Positions 33,471-41,770 of a DNA stretch of 64,000 nucleotides are shown in pieces. The stretch is from Halorussus aquaticus. Lineage in GTDB: Archaea > Halobacteriota > Halobacteria > Halobacteriales > Haladaptataceae. Numbering within the stretch: position 1 is the first letter of the stretch; each line of letters starts with the position of its first letter. The stretch lies in NCBI RefSeq assembly GCF_024218795.1, contig NZ_CP100401.1, positions 186,001-250,000 on the forward strand, read 5' to 3'. The notes under the pieces were generated by a model. It saw only the letters and a program-made list of their open reading frames with translations, was not told where the DNA came from and searched no databases. A program made the position numbers and the translations under genes.

Positions 33471-35135
33471 ATGACGGAACAGAACCTCGCACAGAAGACG
33501 ACGGTACGCACCCAGAAGTACAAACGGGAGTTGCTCTGGCTCTCGCCCGCGCTCCTCGCGACGGCGGTCCTGTTCACTGTCTATCTGCGTTCGCACCCCT
33601 ACCCGTCGTTCGGGGCGGGACTCTACCTCCTCGTCGCCGAGCGCATCTCCGAGGCGGGGTACGCGCTCCCGAAGACGATTCCCTACTACACGGACGGCGG
33701 CGTCCCCTTCGCGTACCCGCCGCTGATGTTCTACGCGGTGGCGGCCATCCGGGACCTCACGGGACTCGACCCCATCACCATCACGCGGGTGCTGCCGGGA
33801 CTGGTGACCATGCTCTACCTCGTTCCGCTCTACCTGCTGGCCCGAGACCTGCTCGGGTCGCGACCCGAGGCCGCGCTGACCAGTCTCCTCGCGGCGGTGA
33901 GTCCGCCCGTGCTCCAGTGGCACATCTCGGCCGGGGGAATCGTCCGCGCGCCAGCCTTCCTGTTCGCGCTGACGGGCATCTACGCGGGACTCCGTCTCTA
34001 CCGCGACCGGGACCAGCGATGGGTCGTCCCCTCGCTCGCGCTGTTCACGCTCACCGTCCTCACTCATCCCCTCTACACCGCGTTCTTCGCGCTGTCGTAC
34101 TTCCTGCTGTTCCTCGCGTTCGACCGAACGGCGTGGGGTCTCCTCCGCGGTGCGGTGGTCGGCGTGGGCGGCATCACGCTGGCCGCTCCGTGGTGGATAC
34201 AGGTGATGTCCTACCACGGCGTGGACGTGTTCACGAGCGCGGCGGGCACTCACGGCGGCATCGGCGGCGGCATCCAGTCGCTGCAGGCGCTCGTGGAGTT
34301 CGACGTCCACGGCGCGCTGGTCGGCCAGTTGTGGGCCGTCGTCCCGTTGTTCGGCATCGCGTACCTCCTGAAGGAGCGCCGGTACTTCCTCCCGGTCTGG
34401 TTCGTCACGGTGATGCTGGCGTTCGGCAAGCCGCGACTCTCGGTCACCGTCGGGGCCTTCATCATCGCCGTCTTCCTACTCGAAGGAGTCGGCCCGTGGC
34501 TGAAGCGCGAGACGCCACTCGCGGTCGGTAGACGGGGGTTCGTCACCGCCGCGCTCGTGTTGATAGCCACCGTCGGTCTCGCCGGAGGTGCGATGTACGC
34601 GACTGGCGACGTGGACGCCCACGCCGGGAGTCCCTCGCTCCCGCAGTTCATCACCCACGACGACGTGGAGGCGATGGAGTGGGTGGAGACGAACACCGAC
34701 CCGAGCGCCACGTTCGTCGTGCAGGGCGACGCCGCCGAGTGGTTCCCCCAGCAGACCCACCGAACGATGCTGGTAGGGCCGTGGGGCGTCGAGTGGAAGG
34801 GCCACGAACCGTACAACCGCCAGTTGAACCTCTTCCGAGACATCTCCTCGTGCAACAGCGCCCACTGCATGTCCCAGACCCTCTCCGAGGCCGGGGTGAG
34901 TCCGGACTACATCTACCTGCCGAAGGGGACGTTCACGGTGCGCGGGATGCAGTACCAGCGCACCAGCAAACTGGCGATGTCGATGCACCTCTCGCCCAAG
35001 TACCGCACCGTCTTCGAGAACGACGGCGTCATCGTCTTCGAGGTGATGGGCGGCGAGCAGGGCGAGAGCCAGACCGGGACGGGCCCCGGGAGGAAATCCG
35101 GTAACAGCGACGGTGAGAACTCCGGTGGCCGGTAA
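33471..35135 (+). CDS. GT-C fold membrane glycosyltransferase
   Basis: 554 aa with about ten hydrophobic segments between residues 25 and 385 and a soluble C-terminal domain. The first extracytoplasmic loop (YPSFGAGLYLLVAERI, then YTDGGVPFAYPPL) has the acidic residue and aromatic pattern typical of GT-C enzymes using polyprenyl-phosphate sugar donors. The C-terminal 180 residues (YATGDVDAHAGS onward) are extracytoplasmic and end in a Gly/Ser-rich tail. It probably glycosylates a protein or lipid on the outer face of the membrane. A Shine-Dalgarno AGGAG supports the ATG at 33471. Confidence 0.82.
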   Translation: MTEQNLAQKTTVRTQKYKRELLWLSPALLATAVLFTVYLRSHPYPSFGAGLYLLVAERISEAGYALPKTIPYYTDGGVPFAYPPLMFYAVAAIRDLTGLDPITITRVLPGLVTMLYLVPLYLLARDLLGSRPEAALTSLLAAVSPPVLQWHISAGGIVRAPAFLFALTGIYAGLRLYRDRDQRWVVPSLALFTLTVLTHPLYTAFFALSYFLLFLAFDRTAWGLLRGAVVGVGGITLAAPWWIQVMSYHGVDVFTSAAGTHGGIGGGIQSLQALVEFDVHGALVGQLWAVVPLFGIAYLLKERRYFLPVWFVTVMLAFGKPRLSVTVGAFIIAVFLLEGVGPWLKRETPLAVGRRGFVTAALVLIATVGLAGGAMYATGDVDAHAGSPSLPQFITHDDVEAMEWVETNTDPSATFVVQGDAAEWFPQQTHRTMLVGPWGVEWKGHEPYNRQLNLFRDISSCNSAHCMSQTLSEAGVSPDYIYLPKGTFTVRGMQYQRTSKLAMSMHLSPKYRTVFENDGVIVFEVMGGEQGESQTGTGPGRKSGNSDGENSGGR

Positions 35136-35237
35136 CCGGACCTGTGAAACGACGGGTCCTGCGACACGCGGCGAAACCGAACGGACCGACAGAACGTAGG
35201 GAAACGACAGCAACCGACGAACCGAGACGAAGGCGTC

Positions 35238-36410
35238 TCAGAACAGCGGGTCCAACTCGCCGTCGTCGTCCTCGATGAGGTCGGTGGTGTTCTGCTGGCT
35301 CTCGGACCGAATCTCGTCGATGTTGTCTTGGGTCTCGACGGCGACGTCCTGTAACTCCTCGACGCGGGGGACCTGCGAGACGCCAGACAGCAGGACGACG
35401 CCAGCGACCTGTTCGGCGTCGCCGGTCGGGTAGTCCCCGCCCCGGACTTCCATCGACCCGGTCTGGTTCTCCAGCCACTTGCGGCCCTTCTCGACGCCCT
35501 TCCGGTTCAGGTACTCTGGCGGGCCGCTGGCGACCAGCAGCGAGCGCTCGGCGCTGTCGATTTCGCAGGGCAGGGTCAACCGCCCCAGCGCCGCCTTCCG
35601 GACCAGACTCGTGATTCGGTTGGTCGCGTGGGTCGAGTCCACGTCCTCGGTGCCGTCGCTCTTGAACCGCGAGAGCAGGCCGCCCGACGGGTTGTCCACC
35701 TCCTCGGCGGCGTACCCGACCGTGGAGACGCCGCCGGTGTCGAGCGTGTTGATTATCTCGCTGGAGTCCACGACGCTCTCGCCCACTTCGTCGCCCCGCG
35801 AGACCTCGCCCGCGCCGAAGAGGATGCCGAACCGCCGGACTATCTCCTCGTTGATGCGGTCGTAGCCCGACCCGACGCTCTCGCCGGACTCGCGCCACGC
35901 GTCGTTGTCGAACACCAACAGGTTGTCCACCTCGCGGACGAACGTCTGGAACGACCGCGCGGCGTTCAGGGTGTAGATGCCGCCCTCGTCACGGCCCGGC
36001 AGGATACCGAGACCGTAGACCGGTTCGGTGTAGATGCGCTTGAGATACTTCGCGAGGACCGGCGCGCCGCCCGACCCCGTCCCGCCGCCCATCCCGGCGA
36101 CGATGAGGAAGGCGTCGATGTCGTGGATGGGGACGTTGTCCACCGCGCCCTGTACCTCGTCGATGTCCTCCTCGGCGATCTCCGCGCCGAGTTCGTTGTC
36201 CGCGCCGACGCCGTGGCCCTTCACGCGGGACTGCCCGATGAGGACCTGATTCTCCTCGGGCACGTAGTCCAGACCCACGAGGTCGGCCTTCGCGGTGTTG
36301 ACCGCCACGGCCGACCGCACGGCCTGACTGCCGGTGCGCTGGTCGTACTCGATGAACTTGTCCACTATCTTCCCGCCCGCCTGTCCGAAACCGATCATCG
36401 CGAGTTTCAT
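35238..36410 (-). CDS. cetZ: CetZ tubulin-like cytoskeletal protein
   Basis: 390-aa GTPase of the tubulin/FtsZ superfamily. GTP-binding signature GGGTGSG lies at 108-114, the N-terminal nucleotide segment MIGFGQAGGK at 5-14, and KADLVGLDY and NELGAE blocks follow the CetZ rather than FtsZ pattern. CetZ proteins polymerise beneath the membrane and control cell shape and motility in haloarchaea, independent of FtsZ division rings. Which CetZ paralogue this is cannot be told. An acidic tail (EDDDGELDPLF) closes the protein. The gene is monocistronic with a 348-bp upstream gap. Confidence 0.93.
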   Translation of the reverse strand: MKLAMIGFGQAGGKIVDKFIEYDQRTGSQAVRSAVAVNTAKADLVGLDYVPEENQVLIGQSRVKGHGVGADNELGAEIAEEDIDEVQGAVDNVPIHDIDAFLIVAGMGGGTGSGGAPVLAKYLKRIYTEPVYGLGILPGRDEGGIYTLNAARSFQTFVREVDNLLVFDNDAWRESGESVGSGYDRINEEIVRRFGILFGAGEVSRGDEVGESVVDSSEIINTLDTGGVSTVGYAAEEVDNPSGGLLSRFKSDGTEDVDSTHATNRITSLVRKAALGRLTLPCEIDSAERSLLVASGPPEYLNRKGVEKGRKWLENQTGSMEVRGGDYPTGDAEQVAGVVLLSGVSQVPRVEELQDVAVETQDNIDEIRSESQQNTTDLIEDDDGELDPLF

Positions 36411-36758
36411 CGTGACCCCTCCGTGACGGCGTTCAATCGGTGCCTGTCGTCGGCGTCATCGACGCCTGTAACTCCGAGAGACGCCCGGTGCTGATTGTGA
36501 GACATTCCGTAACCCCCGGCGAGGTAGACCACGGGGACGTTGATAAATCCTCAGCACGGTTTTGTCTCCCGGCCGACAACCGGCGGTCTCAGGGCGGGCG
36601 TAACGACCAGTCGTCGGACGACCCACGAAACGGACACCGAGAGTCGCTCCGCACCGACAGCAGCGTTTCCGCCTCTCGGGAGGCGGAACTTAGAGCCGGA
36701 GATACTGACGGAAAGGGGTAGTTAGATATCCTTCAAGAACGTCAGTGGACTGGGAGCC
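36411..36758. other. Intergenic region between cetZ and an exported-protein gene, with a strong hairpin
   Basis: 348 bp carrying the divergent promoters of cetZ and the gene at 36759. A perfect 9-bp inverted repeat ttccgcctc-tcgg-gaggcggaa (36667-36688) is the strongest structure. The run ttagatatc (36722-36730) is a TATA candidate about 33 nt before the ATG at 36759. No reading frame or tRNA was seen. Confidence 0.55.
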
Positions 36759-37580
36759 ATGAAGCGAACGTTCCTCGTCCTGTTCGTCCTCGGGATGGTG
36801 GGCAGCGCACCGCCGGTCTCGTCGGTAGCGACGGTCACGTCGGGCACGCCGCAATCGCAGTCGTTCGCACAGGACGGCGCGACCGAGTACCCGCCGGGTC
36901 TCTCGGCGGACGGCGTGACGGACCCGCTCGCGCTCGCGGACGCCCACCGGGAGGCGCTCGGTAACACCTCCTACACAGTGGCGACGTCGTACGCGTTCCG
37001 CCGACCGAACGGAACCGTGCTGAGTCAGGGAATCACGACGACGCGGGTCTCGTCGGGCGGAGAATCGTTCTACGCGGTGACCTCCCAGACGCAGAGCAAC
37101 GCCACCCGACCGCTCGGAATCGGCCGGTACGAACTCGCGACGTGGGCGAACGAGACCCGCGCGGTGACCGCCCGACAGGTTCGGGGCGGCGAACCGACCT
37201 ATCGGGAAGTCAGTCGCGAGCGTGCGCCGTTCGAACCGGACACCCAGTGGGAACTGTTGTACAGCGCATTCGCCGCGACGAACACCACCGTCGTCGAGCG
37301 GTTCGAGCGCGACGGAACCGCGCTGTTCCGCGTCGTCTCGACCGAACAACCGAGACCGGAGTTGGCGTCTGTGTACGGAGGGTCGTACAGCCTCGTCGCC
37401 ATCGTGGACTCGCAGGGGGTCGTCCGGACGCTCCAGCAGACCTACCGGACGACGTTCGAGGACCGGCCCGCCGTCGTCTCGCGGACGGTACGCCTCACTC
37501 GACTCGGGAACACGACGGTCGAGCGCCCGGACTGGTACGAGAAAGCAGTGGCTAACGGGACGACGAACGAGACGAGATAA
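36759..37580 (+). CDS. Exported protein, DUF7537-like
   Basis: 273 aa. A Sec-type signal (KRTFLVLFVLGMVGSAPP) leads a beta-rich domain: ADAHREALGNTSYTVATSY, YAVTSQTQSNAT and QLLYSAFAATNTTVVERF-like elements fit haloarchaeal DUF7537 proteins that resemble outer-membrane lipoprotein carriers. It lacks the N-terminal lipobox Cys of many relatives. Several N-glycosylation sequons are present. Function unknown. Confidence 0.72.
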   Translation: MKRTFLVLFVLGMVGSAPPVSSVATVTSGTPQSQSFAQDGATEYPPGLSADGVTDPLALADAHREALGNTSYTVATSYAFRRPNGTVLSQGITTTRVSSGGESFYAVTSQTQSNATRPLGIGRYELATWANETRAVTARQVRGGEPTYREVSRERAPFEPDTQWELLYSAFAATNTTVVERFERDGTALFRVVSTEQPRPELASVYGGSYSLVAIVDSQGVVRTLQQTYRTTFEDRPAVVSRTVRLTRLGNTTVERPDWYEKAVANGTTNETR

Positions 37581-37598
37581 TCAGTCTCGGCGGTTCGA

Positions 37599-37835
37599 CT
37601 ACGCCGACGCGTGCTGGCCCACAGACTCCACGATGGCGTCCACGTCGAACTCGTCCTCGTCCTTGTCGAACACCTGTTCGCCGTCGGCGCGGACCTCGAA
37701 CACGCCGCTGTCGCCCGTCACCAGCGCCACCGAGTCGAGTCGCTCGCCGTACTCGCTGAGAAGCGCGTGCTGTACGTCCTGTGCCCGGTCGAGCATCCCG
37801 CAGGGGACGCAGTACTCGATTTCGACGTCCGTCAT
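37599..37835 (-). CDS. SelT/SelW/SelH (Rdx) family thioredoxin-like protein
   Basis: 78-aa small redox protein with the active-site pair Cys9-Val-Pro-Cys12 in IEYCVPCGML and the typical continuation GVFEVRADGEQVFDKDEDEFD. Rdx-family proteins have a thioredoxin-like fold and are presumed thiol oxidoreductases; the archaeal form uses Cys in place of selenocysteine. The start at 37835 gives the normal length. It is convergent with the exported protein gene, with 18 bp between the stops. Confidence 0.88.
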   Translation of the reverse strand: MTDVEIEYCVPCGMLDRAQDVQHALLSEYGERLDSVALVTGDSGVFEVRADGEQVFDKDEDEFDVDAIVESVGQHASA

Positions 37836-37939
37836 GGTCGTTCGGCGATACGAATCGAGGTGACTTAAAGAGACGTGTGAGGGGACGACCGCGTCGAGCG
37901 CCCGCTGGCTACGTCGGATTCACGTCGTGCGCCACTGGT

Positions 37940-38482
37940 TCACGCCGAATCCGCGTCGCCGGACAGTCGATAGGTGTCTATCTCCGCGCCGGTGTCGGTG
38001 TCGCGGTCGGCCGCGGTCTCGACCGCCTCGCGCGCCAGTTCCTCGGCCTCGTCCGCACTGAGACGGTCCTCGCGACCCTCTAGAACGCCGAGTGCCAACT
38101 GCGCGCCGGACCCGAACGCGACTGCGGCGTCGGTGACGACGCCGCCGTCGCTACCGATTCCCCGGACGCGGGGTGTTCCGTCCTCGCTGGCGGCGACGAT
38201 GGCCTCGACGCCCTCCGCGGCGGCCACGTCGCTGGCGACGCTGGCGAACCGGTCGATACCCATCGGGTCGCCCTGCTCGGTCTCGTGGGACCGGACCTCG
38301 GAGTCGAGTCGGCGCCGGAACTCGTCGATACCACCGGTCTCGCTGACCGCCGCCGCGCCGACCGCGCCGAAGTCGAAGACGTGGCGCTTGCGCTCGCTCG
38401 ACACCGTTCCGCCGCGCGTGAGTCGGCGGTCCCCCGCGAGCACGACTCCACCGTCACCCTCGACGCCGACGATAGTTGCCAT
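37940..38482 (-). CDS. Orphan proteasome beta-subunit-like Ntn hydrolase
   Basis: 180 aa. The N-terminus MATIVGVEGDGGVVLAGDRRLTRGG parallels the mature proteasome beta start (TTTVG...DGGVVLATDRRAT), including the DR pair and Gly-rich turn; FGAVGAAAVSETGGIDEFRR also fits the fold. There is no propeptide, and the nucleophile Thr would be residue 3 after Met-Ala, so activation would need unusual trimming; alternatively the protein is inactive. Haloarchaea encode canonical psmA/psmB elsewhere. The start at 38482 is chosen because upstream in-frame residues resemble non-coding translation. Confidence 0.78.
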   Translation of the reverse strand: MATIVGVEGDGGVVLAGDRRLTRGGTVSSERKRHVFDFGAVGAAAVSETGGIDEFRRRLDSEVRSHETEQGDPMGIDRFASVASDVAAAEGVEAIVAASEDGTPRVRGIGSDGGVVTDAAVAFGSGAQLALGVLEGREDRLSADEAEELAREAVETAADRDTDTGAEIDTYRLSGDADSA

Positions 38483-38784
38483 GTCCGGATGGAGGGCGTC
38501 CGGCAGGAAGTGCGTTGTTGCCGACTCGGCGGAATCGAGGACTCGGGGATTCGAATGGCCTCGCGTCAGTGTTTCGGAGACGATTCGAACCCGACATACC
38601 GGTGGACCCATCAGTCGAGGCTCAGAAAGTTGCGTCTGATGACAGCTCCGACGCTCAACCTGTTCGGCGTCGGAGCGACCCGAAGTCGGGACTGTCGAGA
38701 CGTTCGCGGTTCGACCGACGCGAGAATAACTGCCAGTCGCACGAGCGAGTGAAGGGCGCCGAAAAGGGAGTCGCTGACGCGGGA
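38483..38784. other. Intergenic region between the proteasome-like and padR genes, with a long hairpin
   Basis: 302 bp. A perfect 10-bp inverted repeat gctccgacgc (38645-38654) and gcgtcggagc (38667-38676) with a 12-nt loop stands out. It could end the padR transcript or be part of a small RNA. T-loop-like strings near 38562 and 38582 do not form tRNA arms. No credible coding sequence was seen. Confidence 0.5.
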
Positions 38785-39078
38785 CTACGCGGTTATCGAA
38801 GACTTCTCGCCGAGGTGGCTCGTCTCCCACTCGCGGCGGGCCTCGATTTCGCGGCTACCGCGGTCGGTGAGCGCGTAGTAGTTGGTTCGCCGGTCGCGCT
38901 GGCCCTTGTCTACCAGCCCTTTGTCGACGAGCGTGTCGAGGTTCGGGTAGAGTCGGCCGTGGTGAATCTCCTTCTCGTAGTACGATTCGAGTTCGTCCTT
39001 GATTGCGAGGCCGTGCGGTTCGTCCTTCCCCGCGATGACGTACAACAAGTCCCGCTGGAAACCAGTCAGGTCGTGCAT
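38785..39078 (-). CDS. PadR-family transcriptional regulator
   Basis: 97 aa. MHDLTGFQRDLLYVIAGKDEPHGLAIKDELESYY followed by HGRLYPNLDTLVDKGLVDKG and TNYYALTDRG is the standard haloarchaeal PadR winged-helix layout. It binds DNA as a dimer; the target is unknown. A TATA element about 28-37 nt upstream of the start at 39078 supports a leaderless transcript. Confidence 0.93.
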   Translation of the reverse strand: MHDLTGFQRDLLYVIAGKDEPHGLAIKDELESYYEKEIHHGRLYPNLDTLVDKGLVDKGQRDRRTNYYALTDRGSREIEARREWETSHLGEKSSITA

Positions 39079-39105
39079 GACTTACGAAAGTCGATAGCTT
39101 CTCTG

Positions 39106-39115
39106 TAATTATAAG
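39106..39115 (-). promoter_or_regulatory. TATA element for padR
   Basis: On the minus strand gcttataatta lies about 28-37 nt before the start at 39078. Short arms agctt (39096-39100) and aagct (39113-39117) flank it and could allow autoregulation. Confidence 0.5.
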
Positions 39116-39242
39116 CTTGATGGCCGGTAAATTCAGATTCGTTCGAAATCGGGGCGTAGAGCACACCGATACACTAGGTCCGACCGGTCCGTTCACCGAC
39201 CCGAACCGAACTGCGACCGTCGGTCAGGCGGCTTCAGGCTCC

Positions 39243-39256
39243 GTATAACAATGGCC
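39243..39256 (+). promoter_or_regulatory. Shared glycan-gene upstream element, weak copy
   Basis: gtataacaatggcc, 81 nt before the DUF354 gene, matches 11 of 14 positions of the element at 33399-33412. Weaker than the other two copies and may be chance. Confidence 0.25.
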
Positions 39257-39323
39257 GTTCGAGCGCAACGTCTCACTACTGACCCCGGAGCCACGCGCGG
39301 GTCTCCGCCGGAACGAGATTACC

Positions 39324-40547
39324 ATGAAGTATCTGTTCTTCACCAACACGCCAGCACAGGTTCACCAGTACAGGCGCGCGGTCTCGAAACTGGAGGAACG
39401 CGGCCACGAGACGCTCGTACTCGCGCGCGACTACGGTTGCACCGAGGCGTTGCTCGACTACTACGAGGTGTCGTACGAACGCTACGGTCGATGCGAGACC
39501 GAGAAGTTCTCGCTGGTGCGCGAACTGCCGAAGCACGCCGTCAACATCGTCCAGCGGACCCTCCGCTACGACCCGGATTGCGTCTTCGGCCGCGGGGCCT
39601 ACGCCGCGCTGGCGGGGACCGTCGCCCGCGTTCCGGTCGTGCTGGTGGACGACTCGGACAACACCGACCTCGACCACGCTATCTCCGTCCCGTTGGCCGA
39701 CGCGGTGCTGACGCCCCACACCTTCGAGAAGGACCTCGGCGACGAACACTACGAGTTTCGGGGGTTCAAGGAGTGCGCCTACCTCCACCCCGAGGAGTGG
39801 GAACCGCAGACCGACGTGCGCGAGGAGTTGGGCGTCGGCCCGGACGAGACGTTCGCCATCGTCCGACTCAACGCCTTCGGATCCCACCACGACGTGGGCG
39901 AGGCCGGGTTCACGCCCGAGAAGCGCCGGGAACTCGTCGAGCGCCTCGCCGAGTACGCGACCGTCTTCGTCTCCGACGAGGGCGGCGACATGGACCTCGA
40001 CGACGCTCCCGCCCGGTCCTTCGACCTCCATCCGGCGTTGCTCCACGACGCGCTGGCCGAGGCCTCCCTGCTGGTCGCCGACACACAGACGATGGTGACG
40101 GAGGCCGCGCTCCTCGGCACCCCCGCGATTCGCTCGAACTCCTTCGTCGGCGACGACGACATGGGCAACTTCCTCGACCTCGAACGCGCGGGGCTGATAT
40201 ACAACCTCGAAGCGTTCGACGCGGTGCTCGACGCCGCGACCGACATCCTCGCCGACGACGGTGCCGACGAGCGCTGGCGGACCCTGCGCGACGACTACCT
40301 CGACGACAAGGTGAACCTCACCGAGGTGGTCCTCGACGTGGCCGAGACGGTCGGTGCGACCGGCGGAGCCTCGTCCGGTAGCATCGCCGGAGTCGACGGC
40401 GTCGTTCCCCGCGGTTCCAGCCCCGACCGCGCGGTGGCGCTGGGGACGGAGACGCTTCGGAGCGACGGCGGCCGGGGCGACGACGACGCGGAACGAACCG
40501 TCGGACAGCGAGACGACGGCGCTCGGACCGAGGGAGGGAGACGGTGA
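39324..40547 (+). CDS. DUF354 glycosyltransferase-like protein
   Basis: 407 aa. KYLFFTNTPAQVHQYRRAVSKLEERGHE opens a GT-B fold of the DUF354 family, related to UDP-GlcNAc 2-epimerase and MurG-like enzymes; later blocks VFGRGAYAALAGTVARVPVVL, SDEGGDMDLDD and DTQTMVTEAALLGTPAIRSN are conserved. It probably acts on a nucleotide sugar during glycan assembly. The last 70 residues are low-complexity and likely disordered. It overlaps the next gene by 4 bp (GTGA), so translation is coupled. Confidence 0.88.
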   Translation: MKYLFFTNTPAQVHQYRRAVSKLEERGHETLVLARDYGCTEALLDYYEVSYERYGRCETEKFSLVRELPKHAVNIVQRTLRYDPDCVFGRGAYAALAGTVARVPVVLVDDSDNTDLDHAISVPLADAVLTPHTFEKDLGDEHYEFRGFKECAYLHPEEWEPQTDVREELGVGPDETFAIVRLNAFGSHHDVGEAGFTPEKRRELVERLAEYATVFVSDEGGDMDLDDAPARSFDLHPALLHDALAEASLLVADTQTMVTEAALLGTPAIRSNSFVGDDDMGNFLDLERAGLIYNLEAFDAVLDAATDILADDGADERWRTLRDDYLDDKVNLTEVVLDVAETVGATGGASSGSIAGVDGVVPRGSSPDRAVALGTETLRSDGGRGDDDAERTVGQRDDGARTEGGRR

Positions 40548-41470
40548 ACGTCCTCAATCTGGTCTCGAACGAGGACGCCCGGTTCTTCCAGCAACAGACG
40601 AAGGTGCTGGAGCGCCGCGGCGTGAACTGCGCCACGATGAAACCGCCCGGCGACCACGTCGCCCGCGAGGACGTGACCGAGCGGTCGGTCGGCGACTACC
40701 TCCGGTTCGTCCCGCAGGTCATCAACGAGTCGCTGGAGGGGTACGACGTGGTCCACGCCAACTACGGTCTGACCGCCCCGGCCGCGCTCGCGCAGGTCCG
40801 ACTCCCGGTGGTCCTCTCGCTGTGGGGAACCGACCTGATGGGCGAGTACGGGTGGTTGTCCAAACAGTGCGCGCGCTACTGCGACGCCGTCATCGTGATG
40901 TCCGACGAGATGGCGCGCGAACTCGGCGAACCCTGCCACGTCGTCCCGCACGGTATCGACATGGACCGATTCGCGCCCCGGCCGAAGGACGAGTCCCGCG
41001 CCGAGGTAGGGTGGGACCCGGACGCGCGCCACGTCCTGTTCCCGTATCCGCCCTCGCAGGACGTGAAGAACCACTCCCGCGCGCGTCGAATCGTCGAGCG
41101 AGCGAGCGAGCGAGTCGAGACCGACGTGGAGTTGCAGGTCGTCTACGGCGTCCCCCACGCCGAAGTGGCCACGTACATGAACGCCGCCGACGCGCTCGTG
41201 CTGACCTCGAAGCGAGAGGGGTCGCCCAACTCCGTCAAGGAGGCGCTGAGCTGTAACCTCCCGGTCGTCTCGACCGACGTCGGCGACGTGGCCGACCGAC
41301 TCGACGGCGTCTCGCCGTCCGCGGTCTCGGAGGACGACGACGAACTCGTCGAGGCACTGGCGGACGTTCTCGCTGACCCCCGTCGGTCGAACGGTCGGGA
41401 GACCGTCCGGCACCTCAGCCTCGACCGGATGGCCGAGCGTATCGAAGGCGTCTACGAGTCTGTCGTCTGA
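40544..41470 (+). CDS. Glycosyltransferase family 4
   Basis: 308-aa GT-B enzyme, GTG start overlapping the DUF354 stop by 4 bp. The acceptor-side motif SLWGTDLMG and VVPHGIDMDRFAP are present, and the donor-binding E-x7-E motif is in KREGSPNSVKEAL; VVSTDVGDVAD follows. It is shorter than usual for GT4 (about 350-400 aa) because the N-terminal domain is trimmed. It likely transfers a hexose from an NDP-sugar to a lipid- or protein-linked acceptor in the cytosol. Confidence 0.9.
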   Translation: MNVLNLVSNEDARFFQQQTKVLERRGVNCATMKPPGDHVAREDVTERSVGDYLRFVPQVINESLEGYDVVHANYGLTAPAALAQVRLPVVLSLWGTDLMGEYGWLSKQCARYCDAVIVMSDEMARELGEPCHVVPHGIDMDRFAPRPKDESRAEVGWDPDARHVLFPYPPSQDVKNHSRARRIVERASERVETDVELQVVYGVPHAEVATYMNAADALVLTSKREGSPNSVKEALSCNLPVVSTDVGDVADRLDGVSPSAVSEDDDELVEALADVLADPRRSNGRETVRHLSLDRMAERIEGVYESVV

Positions 41471-41770
41471 CCGACGGTGGCACGATGGCTCGGTATCCTG
41501 AAATTACCGAGTCGCATCCCGACCGCTGATTTCCTCGAACTAGTGGAGGGGTTTCGACGGTGCCTGCGTTACTGTGAGTTCGCGAGTTCGTAGGGTCCCC
41601 CGACCGACGGGCGGGAAACACTCGGTTTCCGATAGCCTAGGCAACCAGTACCAATCGGTAATCACACGAACCGCCGTACGGCCGACTTATACTCGGGAAG
41701 ATACCCACTATCCCGGTATAGTCGCTGGACAACAAAGTGCCGGGAAACGGATGGATACGCCGAAGGAATC
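41471..41770. other. Intergenic region before the GT2 gene, with hairpins
   Basis: 300 bp. Contains the inverted repeats ggaaac-actcg-gtttcc (41614-41630) and actat-cccggt-atagt (41707-41722), and a TATA-like run cttatactc (41687-41695). The shared element at 41725-41740 follows. The region therefore probably holds the main promoter for the GT2-72aa-phosphatase unit. No gene seen. Confidence 0.5.
41725..41740 (+). promoter_or_regulatory. Shared glycan-gene upstream element, copy 2
   Basis: ctggacaacaaagtgc, 46 nt before the GT2 start, identical at 14 of 16 positions to 33397-33412 before the GT-C gene. Both copies have actcggga a few tens of bases upstream. Confidence 0.4.

Noticed and set aside
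38560..38595. tRNA T-loop-like strings (attcgaat, gattcgaaccc) in the gap before the proteasome-like gene
   Set aside because: The flanking bases do not pair to form T-arm, acceptor or anticodon stems on either strand.
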